Notes: generated from the letters alone by a model not told the origin. A DNA stretch of 64,000 bases from an uncultured Solirubrobacteraceae bacterium (GCA_902806175.1 CADCVQ010000063.1:1-64000); one strand, 5' to 3'; shown: positions 9,195 through 19,305, counted from the first letter of the stretch. Made by a program: numbers and translations.

Positions 9195-10808
9195 CTAATT
9201 GGCATTCTCCTCCAGACGTTCGCCGGCCGGCAGCGTCAGGAACTCGACGAACTCTTCGGCCAGCGCCACCTCCTCGAAGATCTCTCGCGAGAGGCCCGGG
9301 CGGCCCTCGGTTTCAAACCAGTCGTCGTCGTCGATCTCCGCGCGGATCTTCTCCAGCTCCGAGGTCTCGAGCTCGCGCACGAGCTCGGCCGTGATCGTGC
9401 GTCCATCCTCGAGGTTGGCGCGGTGGCGGACCCACTGCCAGACCTGGGCACGCGCGATCTCGGCCGTGGCAGCGTCCTCCATCATCCCGTAGATAGCGGC
9501 CGCGCCGACGCCCCGCAACCACGAGGAGATGTACTGGATCGCGACGTTGATGTTGCTGCGCAGACCCTCCTCTGTGATATCGCCCGGCGTGGCCGGCACG
9601 TCGAGCAGCCGCTCGACGCTCACCTCGACATCGTCTCGCCGGCGATCGACCTGGTGCGGCTTGTCAGCGAGGACCTCGTCGAACTCCTGCATCGCCGCGG
9701 CCACCGAGTCGGGGTGCGCCACCCAGGTGCCGTCAAAGCCGTCGCCCGCCTCGCGCCGCTTGTCCTCGCGAAGGGCGGCAACGGCCATCTCGTTGGCCTG
9801 CTCATCGGTGCGGCTGGGGATCTGCGCCGCCATGCCCCCAATCGCGTGCGCGCCGCGTCTGTGGCAGGTTTTCACGAGCAGCTCGGTATAGGCGCGCATG
9901 AACGGCACGGTCATCGTGATCTTCGTGCGGTCCGGCGTGACGAACTCCGGGCGCGTGCGGAAGCGCTTGATCGCCGAGAAGATGTAGTCCCAGCGCCCGG
10001 CGTTGAGGCCCGCCGAGTGCTCTCGCAACTCAAAGAGGATCTCATCCATCTCAAATGCGGCCGGAAGCGTCTCGATCAGGACGGTCGCCTTGACCGTGCC
10101 GCGCTGCAGCCCGATGTGGTCCTCGGCCACGTTGAAGACCTCGTTCCACAGGCGCGCCTCACGATGCGACTCGATCTTCGGCAAGTAGAAGTACGGCCCG
10201 CCGCCGCGCTCAAGCAGCTCGCGGGCGTTGTGGAAGATGTACAGGCCGAAGTCCACGACACCGCCGGCCACCGGTTCGCCGTCGACGAGCAGGTGGCGTT
10301 CCTCGAGGTGCCAGCCGCGCGGACGCACCAGCAGCGTTGCGACCTCGTCGTTCAGCCTGTACTGCTTGGCGTTCTCCTCGTGCTCGATCGTGCCGCGAAC
10401 CGCGTCGGCGAGGTTCACCTGGCCGCCGATCATGTTCCTCCAGGTCGGCGAGTTGGAGTCCTCGAAATCCGCCATGAACCCGCACGCCCCCGAGTTCAGC
10501 GCGTTGATGACCATCTTTCGGCTCGTCGGGCCGGTGATCTCGACCCGGCGATTCTGCAGCGCGTCGGGCTCGGGCGCAATCGTCCAATCGCCCTCGCGCA
10601 CCTCCCTCGTGGCCGACAGAAAGTCAAGCGTGCCGCCCGCGTCAAGCTCCTTCTGGCGTTCCATCCGCGCGGCCAGCAGCTCGCGGCGCGTGCTATCGAA
10701 CTGGCGGTGCAACCGCGCCACGAAGTCAAGCGCGCCCGCGGTCAGGATCTCGTCGAAGCGCTCGCCGTGCGACCCATTGACCTCGACTCCCTGCGCCTGC
10801 TCGCTCAC
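9195..10808 (-). CDS. aceB: Malate synthase A
   Basis: 537 residues, the length of malate synthase A. The signature EITGPTSRKMVINALNSGA followed by FMADFEDSNSPTW is clear. YFYLPKIESHREARLWNEVF and IETLPAAFEMDEILFEL supply the catalytic TIM-barrel residues and Mg2+ ligands. The enzyme condenses glyoxylate with acetyl-CoA to malate in the glyoxylate shunt. The start is GTG at 10808. No isocitrate lyase gene is next to it, so the shunt partner is encoded elsewhere or glyoxylate comes from another source. Confidence 0.95.
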   Translation of the reverse strand: MSEQAQGVEVNGSHGERFDEILTAGALDFVARLHRQFDSTRRELLAARMERQKELDAGGTLDFLSATREVREGDWTIAPEPDALQNRRVEITGPTSRKMVINALNSGACGFMADFEDSNSPTWRNMIGGQVNLADAVRGTIEHEENAKQYRLNDEVATLLVRPRGWHLEERHLLVDGEPVAGGVVDFGLYIFHNARELLERGGGPYFYLPKIESHREARLWNEVFNVAEDHIGLQRGTVKATVLIETLPAAFEMDEILFELREHSAGLNAGRWDYIFSAIKRFRTRPEFVTPDRTKITMTVPFMRAYTELLVKTCHRRGAHAIGGMAAQIPSRTDEQANEMAVAALREDKRREAGDGFDGTWVAHPDSVAAAMQEFDEVLADKPHQVDRRRDDVEVSVERLLDVPATPGDITEEGLRSNINVAIQYISSWLRGVGAAAIYGMMEDAATAEIARAQVWQWVRHRANLEDGRTITAELVRELETSELEKIRAEIDDDDWFETEGRPGLSREIFEEVALAEEFVEFLTLPAGERLEENAN

Positions 10809-11360
10809 GACGGCGTCTCCCTAGACCCGAATCCAACAGCACTATGTCACCGCCGCAACCGACCCACGCATCATCCTGGCCGCAGTCTCGCAGCCGATGG
10901 CGGATGGGCGGGGGAGGCGACACGACGAGTAGCCTCGTCTCTCGAGCGGCTGGCCTCCTCCTCAGCCAGAGGCGAATCCGAAAGCCGCGATCGCGTGCCG
11001 GTAGCCCATCGGCAGCGGGACGCGCCGGGCGGCACGGAGACGAGTGTCGGCCGCCCTCGGTCGTCCCGCTCGGGAACCCAATGTTCCCCGGCTTTTTGAA
11101 GACCTCCGCCGGTGCCTCGATCACGGTGCACGCGCTACTCCTCCGAGGCTGAACAGCAGTCGGATCTTGGTGCGCAGGCGCCCCCCATTGTCTGCTGGGT
11201 TGACGACTGCGCTCCAGACGGGGCGATGGTGTTGTCACAGTTCGAGAAGTTCCGGAGGCTCTCCGGGATCTTGTAGAAGTTTGAGCGGCGGTCCCTCCGG
11301 TGTCTGGTCGGCGCGTCGCGGTGCGAGTAGGGCGGCGCTTGTCGGGTTGGCGGCCGCGTC
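10809..11360. other. Long intergenic region upstream of malate synthase
   Basis: About 550 bp. It must contain the aceB promoter (reading left), but no clear -10/-35 pair is visible. The right end merges into the decayed recombinase/transposase zone. No intact gene was found on either strand. Confidence 0.4.
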
Positions 11361-11474
11361 CTTGGATGTCTGTAGCGTCAGACGGGCGAGTTCTGCGCAT
11401 CTGAGTCCCGCGCGCGCGAGCAGCTCGAGGAGCGCGCGGTCGCGGGTGCCGATCGTCGTGCGCAAATCGGGCCT
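11361..11474 (-). pseudogene. Tyrosine recombinase (XerC/D-like) fragment
   Basis: The minus-strand frame contains TRDRALLELLARAGLRCAEL followed by ARLTL. This is the start of the catalytic domain of phage-integrase-type tyrosine recombinases, including the first catalytic Arg in GLR. The rest of the catalytic domain (HxxR and the nucleophilic Tyr) is absent, and the flanking sequence does not continue the family. It is a remnant of an integrating element. Confidence 0.65.
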
Positions 11475-11729
11475 GGCCAGCAGCCAACCCGCTGGTCGCG
11501 CAGGTGCGCTGCACCCAGGTTCAGCACGAGCGCCCCAACGGCGCCGATCGCGGCGGCTAGGCGCCGCACGGCCGAGACGCGCTGCGCCGGCGAGTGCTTC
11601 GATGACATCGAGGAGCTGCGCGTCGACCAGGCCGGGACGGATCTTCGCGGCGCGCGGCGGGGGCCGGCCGCGGCGACGGCGCGTCAGTTCGCCAGGCGCT
11701 TTCGGCGCTGTCACATCCAAGCGATCGGC

Positions 11730-12190
11730 GGGCGATCGCCCGCGTCGGCGGACGCCTGGATCGTGCGCTTGGCCGCGACCCGGGCGAGGACGCGACGATC
11801 GATCTGGACGCTACGCAGCTTGAAGTGGATGGCCACAAGCGCGGCGCAGCGCGCTCGCGTCACGGCTGTCTGGCGTATGCGCCGCACATCGCGTTGTGGG
11901 CGCAACGCGGCCGCGCGCTGACCGCTGAACTCGTCGGCGGTAACCGCGAGAAGCTGACCGCTGCGGCGTCTGCGACGCTCGCGCGCCCGGGCGCTGGGGA
12001 TGCTGCGATCGGCCGGGCACACCGGCAACGTCACGTTCCGTGTCGACTCCGCCTACTACGTCGTCGGGCTGCTGATCGCGCTCAGGAAGGCGGGCGCGCG
12101 GTTCACCGTGTCGGTCCCGAGGACCGTCGCGATGTGGAAACTGGTCGGCGATATCCCCCGAGCGCGCCTCGGCAGATGCTCTGGACGGTG
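11730..12190 (+). pseudogene. IS1380-family transposase remnant, frameshifted
   Basis: Frame 2 reads DATIDLDATQLEVDGHKRG, then HGCLAYAPHIALWAQRGRAL. It matches the DDE-domain core of IS1380-type transposases, where the first catalytic Asp sits in a DxDAT(Q/L)xEVxG motif. Near 11990 the frame shifts to frame 3, which continues with HTGNVTFRVDSAYYVVGLL and ARFTVSVPRTVA, the second Asp block. The N-terminal DNA-binding part and the C-terminal third are missing. No terminal inverted repeats were found. Confidence 0.68.
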
Positions 12191-12451
12191 ACGGCGACCA
12201 GGTGGCCGGCGCCGTCGGCCGACGACGTGCCAGCCGAGCTCCGGCCATGCTCGGGCGACGAGGTCGCGTCCCAGGCGTGCTCGGCCGAGGTGAGTTCGCC
12301 CATCGGCGCGACGGCCGACCGTCGTACGCCGGCGTCGGCGTCATGGCTGCGCGCAGCTCGTGCGGACGCGCATGCGCGCGGCCGAGGAGGTTGGCGCCGG
12401 TGTAGCCGCCCGGCAAGCGGCTGCCGCGACAACGCGCGGCGCCACGCCCGG
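12191..12451. other. Gene-free stretch after the IS1380 remnant
   Basis: About 260 bp with no recognisable coding sequence. It probably derives from further decay of the mobile element to its left. Confidence 0.35.
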
Positions 12452-12479
12452 CGGGAGGCGGCCGACGGGCCGCCTCCCG
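12452..12479 (-). terminator. Strong GC hairpin downstream of the first LVIVD gene
   Basis: A perfect 12-bp stem (left arm CGGGAGGCGGCC) with a GACG loop lies 19 bp past the stop of the minus-strand LVIVD gene. No U-tract follows, so it is a U-less terminator of the kind common in high-GC actinobacteria. Confidence 0.7.
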
Positions 12480-12497
12480 GGGGCTGGTGCTATCTAT

Positions 12498-14405
12498 CTA
12501 CCTCCGCGGCCGCGGCCTGAAGATGTAGAGGCCGTAGTCGCGATCGCTGGCGAGCACGTACTGCCTGCCGCGCATCTTGTGAACCTCCACGCCCCAGAAG
12601 TTGTTGCCGCCCTCGTCGATGAAGGCGCCGACCTCCTGCAGCCCGTTTCTGCCGTAGCGCAGTATCCGGAACCCGCCGGCGTAGTAGCTGACGTAGGCGA
12701 GCCGGCTGCTCTGATCGGGGTCCATGGCCACCTCGTGCACCGAGAGGTCCCCGAAGCGGGTGGAATAGCGCGCGTCCTGGGACTCGGGAATGGCAAACGT
12801 GTCGATCTGCTCGATCGATCCCGTTGTCCCGGGGCGTCCCGGCACGTCGGTCCCGAACAACCGCAGATAGCCCCAGCCATCGAAGACGGCCTCGATCGTC
12901 GCCATCGCAGCCGCTGTGCCCGGGGCAGGCGTGGCCGTCGTGCACGCGGTGGTCTCGTTCACGCCCGCGACCTGCAGCAGGCGCAGGCCTGCGAGCCGGT
13001 CTGTGAACACGAACGGGATGTCGCCCTCCGCCAGCATCGTGATGAGTCCCTGGCAATCCTCGCGCATCGCGTTGAACACGATGCCGCCCGTGTAGCCCGC
13101 GGCCTCGATCGTGTCGAGCTTCTGCTGGAAGGTGCAGACGCCACGCTCGATCAGCGCCACGCCGCTGCCGGCGGGCAGCGGCTCGCAGGCGGTGCCCACG
13201 AAGGTCGGCCTGCCCGTGATGCTCGTCTCCTCGTCGATCGGCGGTGTCGCCGAGGCCGAGGCGGCGTTGAAGGTCGCGCCCTGTGCCGGACCGGACGTGA
13301 TCGTGGCGACGACGCGATAGGGGTTGAAGTCCTCGTCCGTCCCGAGCAGGAAGCGGTTGTCGGGTGAGAACTCGGACTGGTGTGCATTGCCCTCCGGCGA
13401 GATCTCCTGCCCGCGCGCAAGGCGCTGCTCGTCCAGCGCGGGGAAGTCGGACTCCGCGATCAGCGAAACCTCTCCGGGCTGCGGATCGGTGACGTCGAGC
13501 AGCACGTAGCCCCCGTCCCAGTAGGAGGCGTTCATGACGTAGCGGCGGCCGATCTTCTTGACCGTCATGTCGTGTGAGAACACCGACGTCAGGTTCTCCG
13601 GCGTCTCCTGCTGAACGGAGAACGGCGGTTCGTCGAGATCAAGCGAGTCGTTCACGAGCTGCGGGTTGCGCGGGTTGGTGATGTCCATGATGTCGAGGTC
13701 GGTGGTCTCCTCGTCATCGACGAGCACGACATAGGTGCGGCCGGTGAACTCGTTCGTCCAGGCAAACGCGCTGTGCGTCTGGTTGGCCTGGTCGTCGCCG
13801 CCGCCCCCGGGGTTGGTGTAGTCACCGGCATGCATGGCAAGCGGCTTGGGCGCACGTGCGTCGGTGACATCCCAGATGTTGATGCCGCCGCGGGTGCGCG
13901 GCGCCGTCGGCTGCGGCGCACCGGGACACGTCTCGTTGTTATGGATGAACAGGACGCCGTTGAAGTAGCGGTTCTTCATCCGCAACGTCTGTGAGCCCTC
14001 GCCCGCGTAGTTGCCGGGCGTCGTGTCCATGAACGCTTCCTGGACCTCGGACGGTGCTCGCGGCGCCGACATGTCGATCACGTGGGCCCCACCGCGCTCG
14101 CAGGTCGGATCGCGGAACGCCGTCAAGAACGCGTAGTTGCCATAGGCCGAGACGTCCGCGACGCGGCCGTCGTTGCCGGCGCCGGTCGGATTGGTGACCT
14201 CGGCCTTGCCGATCAGGTTGACGCCGTAGCGCACCGGCGGCAGATGGCCCTCGTTGCCGCCGTGCTGATCGCCGTGCACCACACCCTCGCCCTCGAACAT
14301 CTCCTTGCTCCCGGACGCGTGGTCGGGATGGTGCGCATAGGCGGGCGCGGCGAAGGCAGCCAACGCTGCAGTCGCGGCCGCCAGGAATGTATGGCGCTTA
14401 GCCAT
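12498..14405 (-). CDS. Exported LVIVD-repeat protein with PA-domain insertion (paralogue 1)
   Basis: 635 residues with a Sec signal peptide (hydrophobic Ala-rich stretch ending near AYAHH). The body reads as beta-propeller blades of the LVIVD type: VADVSAYGNYAFLTAF, GGAHVIDMSAPRAP, GINIWDVTDARAPKPL, DLDIMDITNPRNPQLV, DGGYVLLDVTDPQPG, RLAYVSYYAGGFRILRYG. Around residues 370-490 a protease-associated (PA) domain is inserted, with VALIERGVCTFQQKLDTIEA. ATG at 14405 is preceded by GGAGGG. It is about as long as the plus-strand paralogue at 29682, with the same domain order. Its ligand is unknown. It ends at a strong hairpin. Confidence 0.85.
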   Translation of the reverse strand: MAKRHTFLAAATAALAAFAAPAYAHHPDHASGSKEMFEGEGVVHGDQHGGNEGHLPPVRYGVNLIGKAEVTNPTGAGNDGRVADVSAYGNYAFLTAFRDPTCERGGAHVIDMSAPRAPSEVQEAFMDTTPGNYAGEGSQTLRMKNRYFNGVLFIHNNETCPGAPQPTAPRTRGGINIWDVTDARAPKPLAMHAGDYTNPGGGGDDQANQTHSAFAWTNEFTGRTYVVLVDDEETTDLDIMDITNPRNPQLVNDSLDLDEPPFSVQQETPENLTSVFSHDMTVKKIGRRYVMNASYWDGGYVLLDVTDPQPGEVSLIAESDFPALDEQRLARGQEISPEGNAHQSEFSPDNRFLLGTDEDFNPYRVVATITSGPAQGATFNAASASATPPIDEETSITGRPTFVGTACEPLPAGSGVALIERGVCTFQQKLDTIEAAGYTGGIVFNAMREDCQGLITMLAEGDIPFVFTDRLAGLRLLQVAGVNETTACTTATPAPGTAAAMATIEAVFDGWGYLRLFGTDVPGRPGTTGSIEQIDTFAIPESQDARYSTRFGDLSVHEVAMDPDQSSRLAYVSYYAGGFRILRYGRNGLQEVGAFIDEGGNNFWGVEVHKMRGRQYVLASDRDYGLYIFRPRPRR

Positions 14406-14489
14406 TGGTCTCCCTCCGGTTCATGAGGCCACCTTGGACGGCGGCGAACTGCCCTGTTGGCCGCAACATACTGCGCCCGGAGTACGCGC

Positions 14490-14761
14490 GCGAGGATTCG
14501 CCGCGACGTGGCACAGTCGCCGAGATCACCAGGCTCAAGGCCGACGACGGCGGCCCCATGGACATCGGCGGTGCCACACTCGCCGCGGCGGCCATGCGGG
14601 CCGGGCTGATCGACGAGTACGCGATCGTCACCCATCCGGTCCTGGTGGGCGGCGGCACGCCGTTCTTCACGGCCCTGGACAACTGGGTGAACCTGAGCCT
14701 GGTGGAGACCCGGACGTTTCCCGACGGCGTGGTGCTGACCAGGTACGAGACCAGGCGCTGA
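14490..14761 (+). pseudogene. DHFR/RibD-C-family reductase, C-terminal fragment
   Basis: The frame ending at 14761 carries the C-terminal half of a RibD-C/dihydrofolate-reductase-like protein: GGPMDIGGATLAAAAMRAGL, IDEYAIVTHPVLVGGGTPFF, then a LVETRTFPDGVVLTRYE tail. The NADPH-binding N-terminal half, which opens such proteins with an SLDGF-type segment, is missing. The 5' part of the open frame is unrelated sequence that overlaps the LVIVD gene's leader. An intact relative lies at 38866. Confidence 0.75.
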
Positions 14762-15331
14762 GTGCCCGACGTCGGATCAGCGCGGGCTTCGGGCCACCAA
14801 GGATCTCGTGGCGCTGTGTTCCGAGGCGATCGTGACGTCCCTGCCGGATCCTGTTCTGCACCGCAGACGATCCGTCCGGATAGGGAGGGATCCGCTTACG
14901 GCGTTCCGCGCCCCGCTCTCTCATGAATGCGGGCGTCCTAAGGCGGGTGCCGACGAGGTGCTCGCTTGGCGACGACCCGCGGAAGCGCCACTTGGCCGCA
15001 CGCGTTGCGTCCCGTGCATAGGCACAATGAGGGCGCGCGTGAGCTGCCGATCGGATGGAGGTCGAGCGCCATCGCTGTCGCCTTGAGGCAGGAGGGGCAC
15101 TCTCGGGTGGCCGACTCGCCCGGTTGAGGTTCGGATGTGGACCCCCTTGCAGACCCTAGGACTGAGCCTGGCCGCAGCTACTCCCTGCCCTGCTGCCCTG
15201 CTGCTGTTCGTCCCGAGAGGCGCTGCGAGGCTGCTGCCGGATCGCCTCGGAAGCGGAGCGAGAGCGAGTGGTCACCCATCTGGCGGTCTTCTGAGCTGGA
15301 AATGGATGTCGTCGAGGCATAGCATCGGCGC
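14762..15331. other. Gene-free stretch
   Basis: About 570 bp. Short frames on both strands show no family resemblance. A GGTTCGGATGTGGACCC segment at 15127-15143 resembles the left end of the dispersed repeat family described elsewhere in the window, but no core follows. Confidence 0.35.
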
Positions 15332-15556
15332 ATGCAGCGAAACGGTGGATGGTTGTTGCTGGTCTCGGGGGTCGCGCTTATCGTGATCGGGCTGCTCGAG
15401 GCGCGCGACGTGGTCGTCGTCTGCGGCACCGTGCTGATGGCATGCACCGTCCTGGTCGGTCGCTTCGCTCCGTCGCCCCCGACTGTCTCCGAGCAGATCA
15501 AGGCGGACGTCCAGGCCCGCATCGTCGAGCGGTACCGCGAGAGGCACCAGAACTAG
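15332..15556 (+). CDS. Small two-helix membrane protein
   Basis: 74 residues. Two hydrophobic segments, WLLLVSGVALIVIGLL and VVVVCGTVLMACTVLVG, are separated by a short charged turn (EARD). A charged amphipathic tail (SEQIKADVQARIVERYRERH) follows. The organisation is convincing for a real small membrane protein, but the ribosome site is weak and no family is recognised. It stands alone between gene-free stretches. Confidence 0.5.
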   Translation: MQRNGGWLLLVSGVALIVIGLLEARDVVVVCGTVLMACTVLVGRFAPSPPTVSEQIKADVQARIVERYRERHQN

Positions 15557-15818
15557 AGCGGCGCAGCTCTCGGCGCGCCAGCCGGCGGGCAGCAAATCCG
15601 GGGTGCGCGCGCTCGGAGGGCCCGCGGCCGGAAGTCATCTGTTCCGGCACTCGGCACCGTCGGCCCTTCGCCGGCACCCGTGCTTTGCAACCCGCCTACT
15701 GCTGCCCGATCAGAGCGCCCCTGCCAGGCGAAAGCAACCGCGCCGCATCGTGCCGGACTTGACCACGACCCGATGCGCTGAGAGGGTCGCCGCGAAGTCA
15801 ACCAGCTAGGAGGTCAAG

Positions 15819-16106
15819 ATGCCGGTCTTGATGGTGCACGACAGCCCAGGCGGGACCCAGGAGCAGTACGACCAGGTCGCGGCGCGTCTCACCGATGGTG
15901 GGAGCCTCAACTCGCTCGACGACTGGCCGGGCGGCGGAATCCTCTTCCACGCTGCAGGTCCGACCGACGACGGTTTTCGTGTCATCGACGTGTGGGAGTC
16001 CGAGGAGGCCTTCCAGCGTTTTGGCGAGGTCATCGGTCCCGTCCTCCAAGAGGTCGGCTTCCCCGGCGAGCCACGGCTCTTCCCACTTCACAACTTCGTC
16101 AGGTAG
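15819..16106 (+). CDS. Small ferredoxin-like (ABM-type) domain protein
   Basis: 95 residues beginning MPVLMVHDSPGGTQEQYDQV, with an FHAAGPTDDGFRVIDVWES strand and an AFQRFGEVIGPVLQEVG helix. This beta-alpha-beta layout resembles dimeric alpha/beta-barrel (ABM) proteins, which often act as small monooxygenases or stress proteins. A perfect AGGAGGT ribosome site sits 7 bp before the ATG, the best in the area. It is intact despite flanking mobile-element debris. The substrate is unknown. Confidence 0.75.
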   Translation: MPVLMVHDSPGGTQEQYDQVAARLTDGGSLNSLDDWPGGGILFHAAGPTDDGFRVIDVWESEEAFQRFGEVIGPVLQEVGFPGEPRLFPLHNFVR

Positions 16107-16411
16107 CACGCGCGCCGCCGCGCCGCCTACTCGAACCGGGCGGGCGTCGGCGATCACTGTCGGCGCTGCTGCGTAGAGGCGGGACCGACACCTCTCGAGG
16201 GGTCGACCACGACCGCCGCGCCCAGTCCCGGCTGTGGTTGCTTGGGCAGTGAGGTGGGCGGCAGCTCGCGGCTCCCGCTGGCGCAGACGTGCAGAGCGCC
16301 ATCCGGGCGCGATCGGGTAGATCGACCAGCGTGATCGCGAAAACCGCCCGCACCGGGCACGGGTTCCGGCAAGACGCCGCGGGCGCCGGCTGCTTGCCGC
16401 AGCCGTAGCAA

Positions 16412-17443
16412 TCAGCATCGTGCTGGCTGATGCCACCGCTGCGTGTCGGTAGAGCCGCGTTGCCATGGGGCGTGCGGGTCACCGAAGAAGACGTCGATGC
16501 CGGCGTCGATGCGGATCTGCTTGCAGTCGCGCATCCCGGGGCCCTGGTCGCACGTCAGCGAGCGGCGCATGGCCTCGGGCAGCGTCTGGATCTTCGCCGC
16601 GAGCGCCGGCGCGACCTGCTCGGGCTTGTAGCCGCCGGGCAGCGCGACGAGCATCGCGTAGCCGGTGCTGCGTTCGACGAGCGTCGCGATCGCGGTCTGG
16701 TTGCGCTTGCCGATCAGCAGATCGCCCTCCCAGCGGCCGGGCACCGCGCGATCGACGGCCTCCGCCGGGCGCTGGCTGATGTTGATCATGTCGCGCCCCA
16801 GCATGCGGTTCTTACGCGTCCCGGAGTGCCGGCCGGGCTGACGCAGCGCGCGACCGGTGCGCAAGCAGGCCGTCAGCTCGCGGCGCAGCGCGCCCCGCGA
16901 TCGCACGTATAACGATTGGTAGATCGTCTCGGTCGACACCCACATCTCCGGGTCGTCGGGGAACTTTCGGCGCAAGCGCCCAGCGATCTGCTGCGGTGAG
17001 AAGCGCTTAAGCAGATCGTCCTGGACACGCTCGCGCAGCGCCACGTTGACCGCCAGCTTGCCGGCTTGGGACCGCTCGCGCGGTCATAGGCCGCGCGTGC
17101 GCGGCCGTCGCGCGGTAACGCCCATCGCGATCGGCGTTGCGCTGCAGCTCGCGCGACACCGTCGACAGCGCGCGCCCCAGGCGTCGCGCGATCGCGCGGA
17201 TCGTCTCGCCGCCCGCGATGCCCCAAGGCGATCTCCTCACGCTCAGCGAACGTCAAACAGCGCCCCTTTGAGATCGCGGCCGCGACGAGGACGAGCACCG
17301 CCGCACGCCCTGACCCATCGCGAGCCCTGCTTGCGATACGTGCCGATCTGCTCGGCCGCGCCGCTGATGAACTCGCCGCGCTGCAACGCAGCCCAGAACA
17401 CCTGAAGCGTTTCGGTGTCCATCCGACTGGTGAACTGACTCAT
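16412..17443 (-). pseudogene. IS30-family transposase, frameshifted and 3'-truncated
   Basis: The product can be rebuilt across several frames. MSQFTSRMDTETLQVFWAAL starts at 17443. GRCLTFAEREEIALG and GGETIRAIARRLGRALSTV (frame change near 17230) form the IS30 N-terminal HTH. From 17044 a long frame gives VALRERVQDDLLKRFSPQQI, then PGRWEGDLLIGK, the DDE Asp block. SLTCDQGPGM is the second Asp. The frame breaks at DPHAPWQRGS, where the family expects the catalytic Glu in GxxExxNGLLR, so the last part is lost. At least two frameshifts plus truncation make it inactive. Confidence 0.85.
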
Positions 17444-17700
17444 CGAGCACCTCTTGACCTCGCCGACGCGACCCGCTGCAAAGACGGGCCCCCGGCGCCG
17501 GCGCGCGCGTCGCTCGCCGCTGCACCTCGCCCTCCGGGCTCGCCTCCGCGGCAACCGACGACCACCCCACCAGCCCCACCGGACGCACCTCAGAAGACCC
17601 CGCTCAACAGGCCACTGTTGCGATCACCGCGAGAACCCAAGGTTCCCCCCCACGGGCGAGGCCGCGGCGCAGGTTTGACGCGCGCAGAGCGCGGCCGTCT

Positions 17701-18090
17701 CTACGCGCGAAAGAAGGCGGCGTGAGCCTCCTGATCGTCGACGTAGAGCCAAGCCTCGGCGACTTTCCCGTCGACGATTCGAAACACGGCGGCCTCCTCG
17801 TATACGAGCGTGCGGCCTACGCGTTCGGCGCGGTTTGTCGTCAGCGCGACCGCGCGCTCGTCATTGGCGAGTACGTCGTGTAGCTCGATGCGAAAGCTCC
17901 CGTCGGTCTCTTCGAACAGCGCGCCAAACAGTCCGAAGACGTCGTCGCGGCCGGTGTAGTCGCGCGAGAAACGGCTGTGACCAAGCGAGTGCCAGACGAT
18001 GCCATCGGCCAAACGCTCCCCAACGGCCTCCAGGTCACCCGAAGCGAACGCCTCATATGTGCTGCGGATCACTCGTTCGTTCGCGTGCAC
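17701..18090 (-). CDS. SnoaL-like (NTF2-fold) protein
   Basis: 129 residues. ANERVIRSTYEAFASGDLEA opens the cone-shaped NTF2/SnoaL fold, followed by LADGIVWHSLGHSRFSRDYTG and a VALTTNRAERVGRTL strand. VVFRIVDGKVAEAWLY-like residues close it. Such proteins are isomerases, hydrolases or ligand-binding proteins with no shared catalytic motif, so the reaction cannot be predicted. The ATG at 18090 fits the family start. Confidence 0.8.
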   Translation of the reverse strand: MHANERVIRSTYEAFASGDLEAVGERLADGIVWHSLGHSRFSRDYTGRDDVFGLFGALFEETDGSFRIELHDVLANDERAVALTTNRAERVGRTLVYEEAAVFRIVDGKVAEAWLYVDDQEAHAAFFRA

Positions 18091-18576
18091 GGCCGCACCC
18101 TATGCCCGCGATTCAAACGCCGTCAAGCACCCGCGGAGAGACGGCGTTGTACCGAGGCGCCGAACAGCGCGAGCAGCCGATGCGGGCGATGTCGCGTGGA
18201 GGTTCGCTGGTGGGACGAGCTCAGTTCGCGTAACGGCCCGGCGTGCCGCCGCCATCGTCGTCCGCTGAGGTTCGGGTCAGGGGCGTCCGGGTCCGTCTCG
18301 TAAACTGGCTTGACATCGAACAGGCCGTCAAGGCGCGCGTCCCAGAAGAGGTTCCGCCGCGGGATGTGCGGCCAGCGCGGCGCTCAGTCCGGTTTGGCGT
18401 CCCGCTCGAGGACATGGGCAACTCAAACAAGCGACAGCGAGCTGAACGGGCAGGCGCATTCGAGGCCGAGCGGCCGTGCATGTCGGCATCCAAGGAGCCG
18501 GTCGGACGCTTGGATGGGGAAGCTGGGGCAGCGTGTGTCGGCGGTAGCCCCGAGGAGGACTGCTTGACGGCCGCGC
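18091..18576. other. Intergenic region with dispersed repeat copies
   Basis: About 485 bp without a supported gene. It holds a GGTTCG-type motif near 18205, repeat family E copy 1 at 18281-18350 and a GTCCCGCT hairpin-type motif near 18398, all listed separately or in findings. Confidence 0.5.
18281..18350. repeat. Dispersed repeat family E, copy 1
   Basis: A segment beginning GTCCGGGTCCGTCTCGTAAA and continuing through GGCTTGACATC and CAGGCCGTCAA to GTCCC. It aligns over about 60 bp with 41550-41621, with scattered substitutions and small indels. Both copies lie in gene-free DNA. Confidence 0.6.
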
Positions 18577-19305
18577 TTAGCCGAGTGTCGTTCGCGTCGA
18601 GGCGCGGGCGCCGGCCATCGTGGCGGTGACGGTGGCGTGCAGCGGGCCGGGTCGCCGCCGGGCGGCCGTCAGGCGCCGGCGATCGCCGCGCGCGACCGGG
18701 ATCAACCGCGCCGTGCTGGTGCCGGGCGCGGCGAAGCGCAGCGTCCGGCGGATGCGCAGCCCCGCCACGCGGGCGATGAGCGTGGCGGTCCCCGCCCGGC
18801 TGGCGGTCACGCGGACGCGCAGATCGCGCGCCCGGACCGCGATCAGGCTCAGCCGAGCCGGTGTGGGTCCGTCGGCGGCCAGCGTTCGCGCGGCGTCTTC
18901 GAGCTCTGCGGGGTCCACGTTGTCGCCGAGGCCTGCCGTCCAGCGGCCTTGTTCGTCGGTGCGCAGCAGCAGCGCCAGGCGGTCGCCCGGCTGGGCCTCC
19001 AGGCCGCACGTCGCGCCGCTGCGCACGGTCATGACATCGACCTCGAACCCCAGATCACCTTTGTACGCATGTTCGACGGTGAAGCCCAGCACGGTGGGAT
19101 CACCGCTCCCGACGAAGCCGCCCGGCCCGGGCGGCGTGTCGCGGCGCGAGATGACGGTGCCGACGAACGCGCCCGCGGCCGCCGCCAATCGTTCGCGCAG
19201 CGGTGGTGGCGGACCGGCGAGCGAGCAGGCCACCGACGTCTGCGCTCCCCACGTGGCCAGGCCGAGGCCGGCAAGCACGAGCGCGAGCGTGAGGCGTCGG
19301 AACAT
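18577..19305 (-). CDS. Exported protein with C-terminal beta-domain
   Basis: Taking the ATG at 19305 (MFRRLTLALVLAGLGLATW) gives a clean signal peptide ending near SVACS. The frame extends upstream to 19359, but those residues are not signal-like. After CSLAGPPPP, an FVGTVISRRD strand and ATCGLEAQPGDRLALLL resemble a TIMP/NTR-like domain often found after such a CS start. The C-terminal 90 residues (ARDLRVRVTASRAGTATLIA, then RIRRTLRFAAPGT) recur in the broken gene at 36320-36960. The function is unknown. Confidence 0.7.
   Translation of the reverse strand: MFRRLTLALVLAGLGLATWGAQTSVACSLAGPPPPLRERLAAAAGAFVGTVISRRDTPPGPGGFVGSGDPTVLGFTVEHAYKGDLGFEVDVMTVRSGATCGLEAQPGDRLALLLRTDEQGRWTAGLGDNVDPAELEDAARTLAADGPTPARLSLIAVRARDLRVRVTASRAGTATLIARVAGLRIRRTLRFAAPGTSTARLIPVARGDRRRLTAARRRPGPLHATVTATMAGARASTRTTLG

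Noticed and set aside
16099-16482. Cys-containing minus frame after the IS30 remnant
   Set aside because: Cys spacing does not form a known zinc motif and the frame is explained as non-coding debris.
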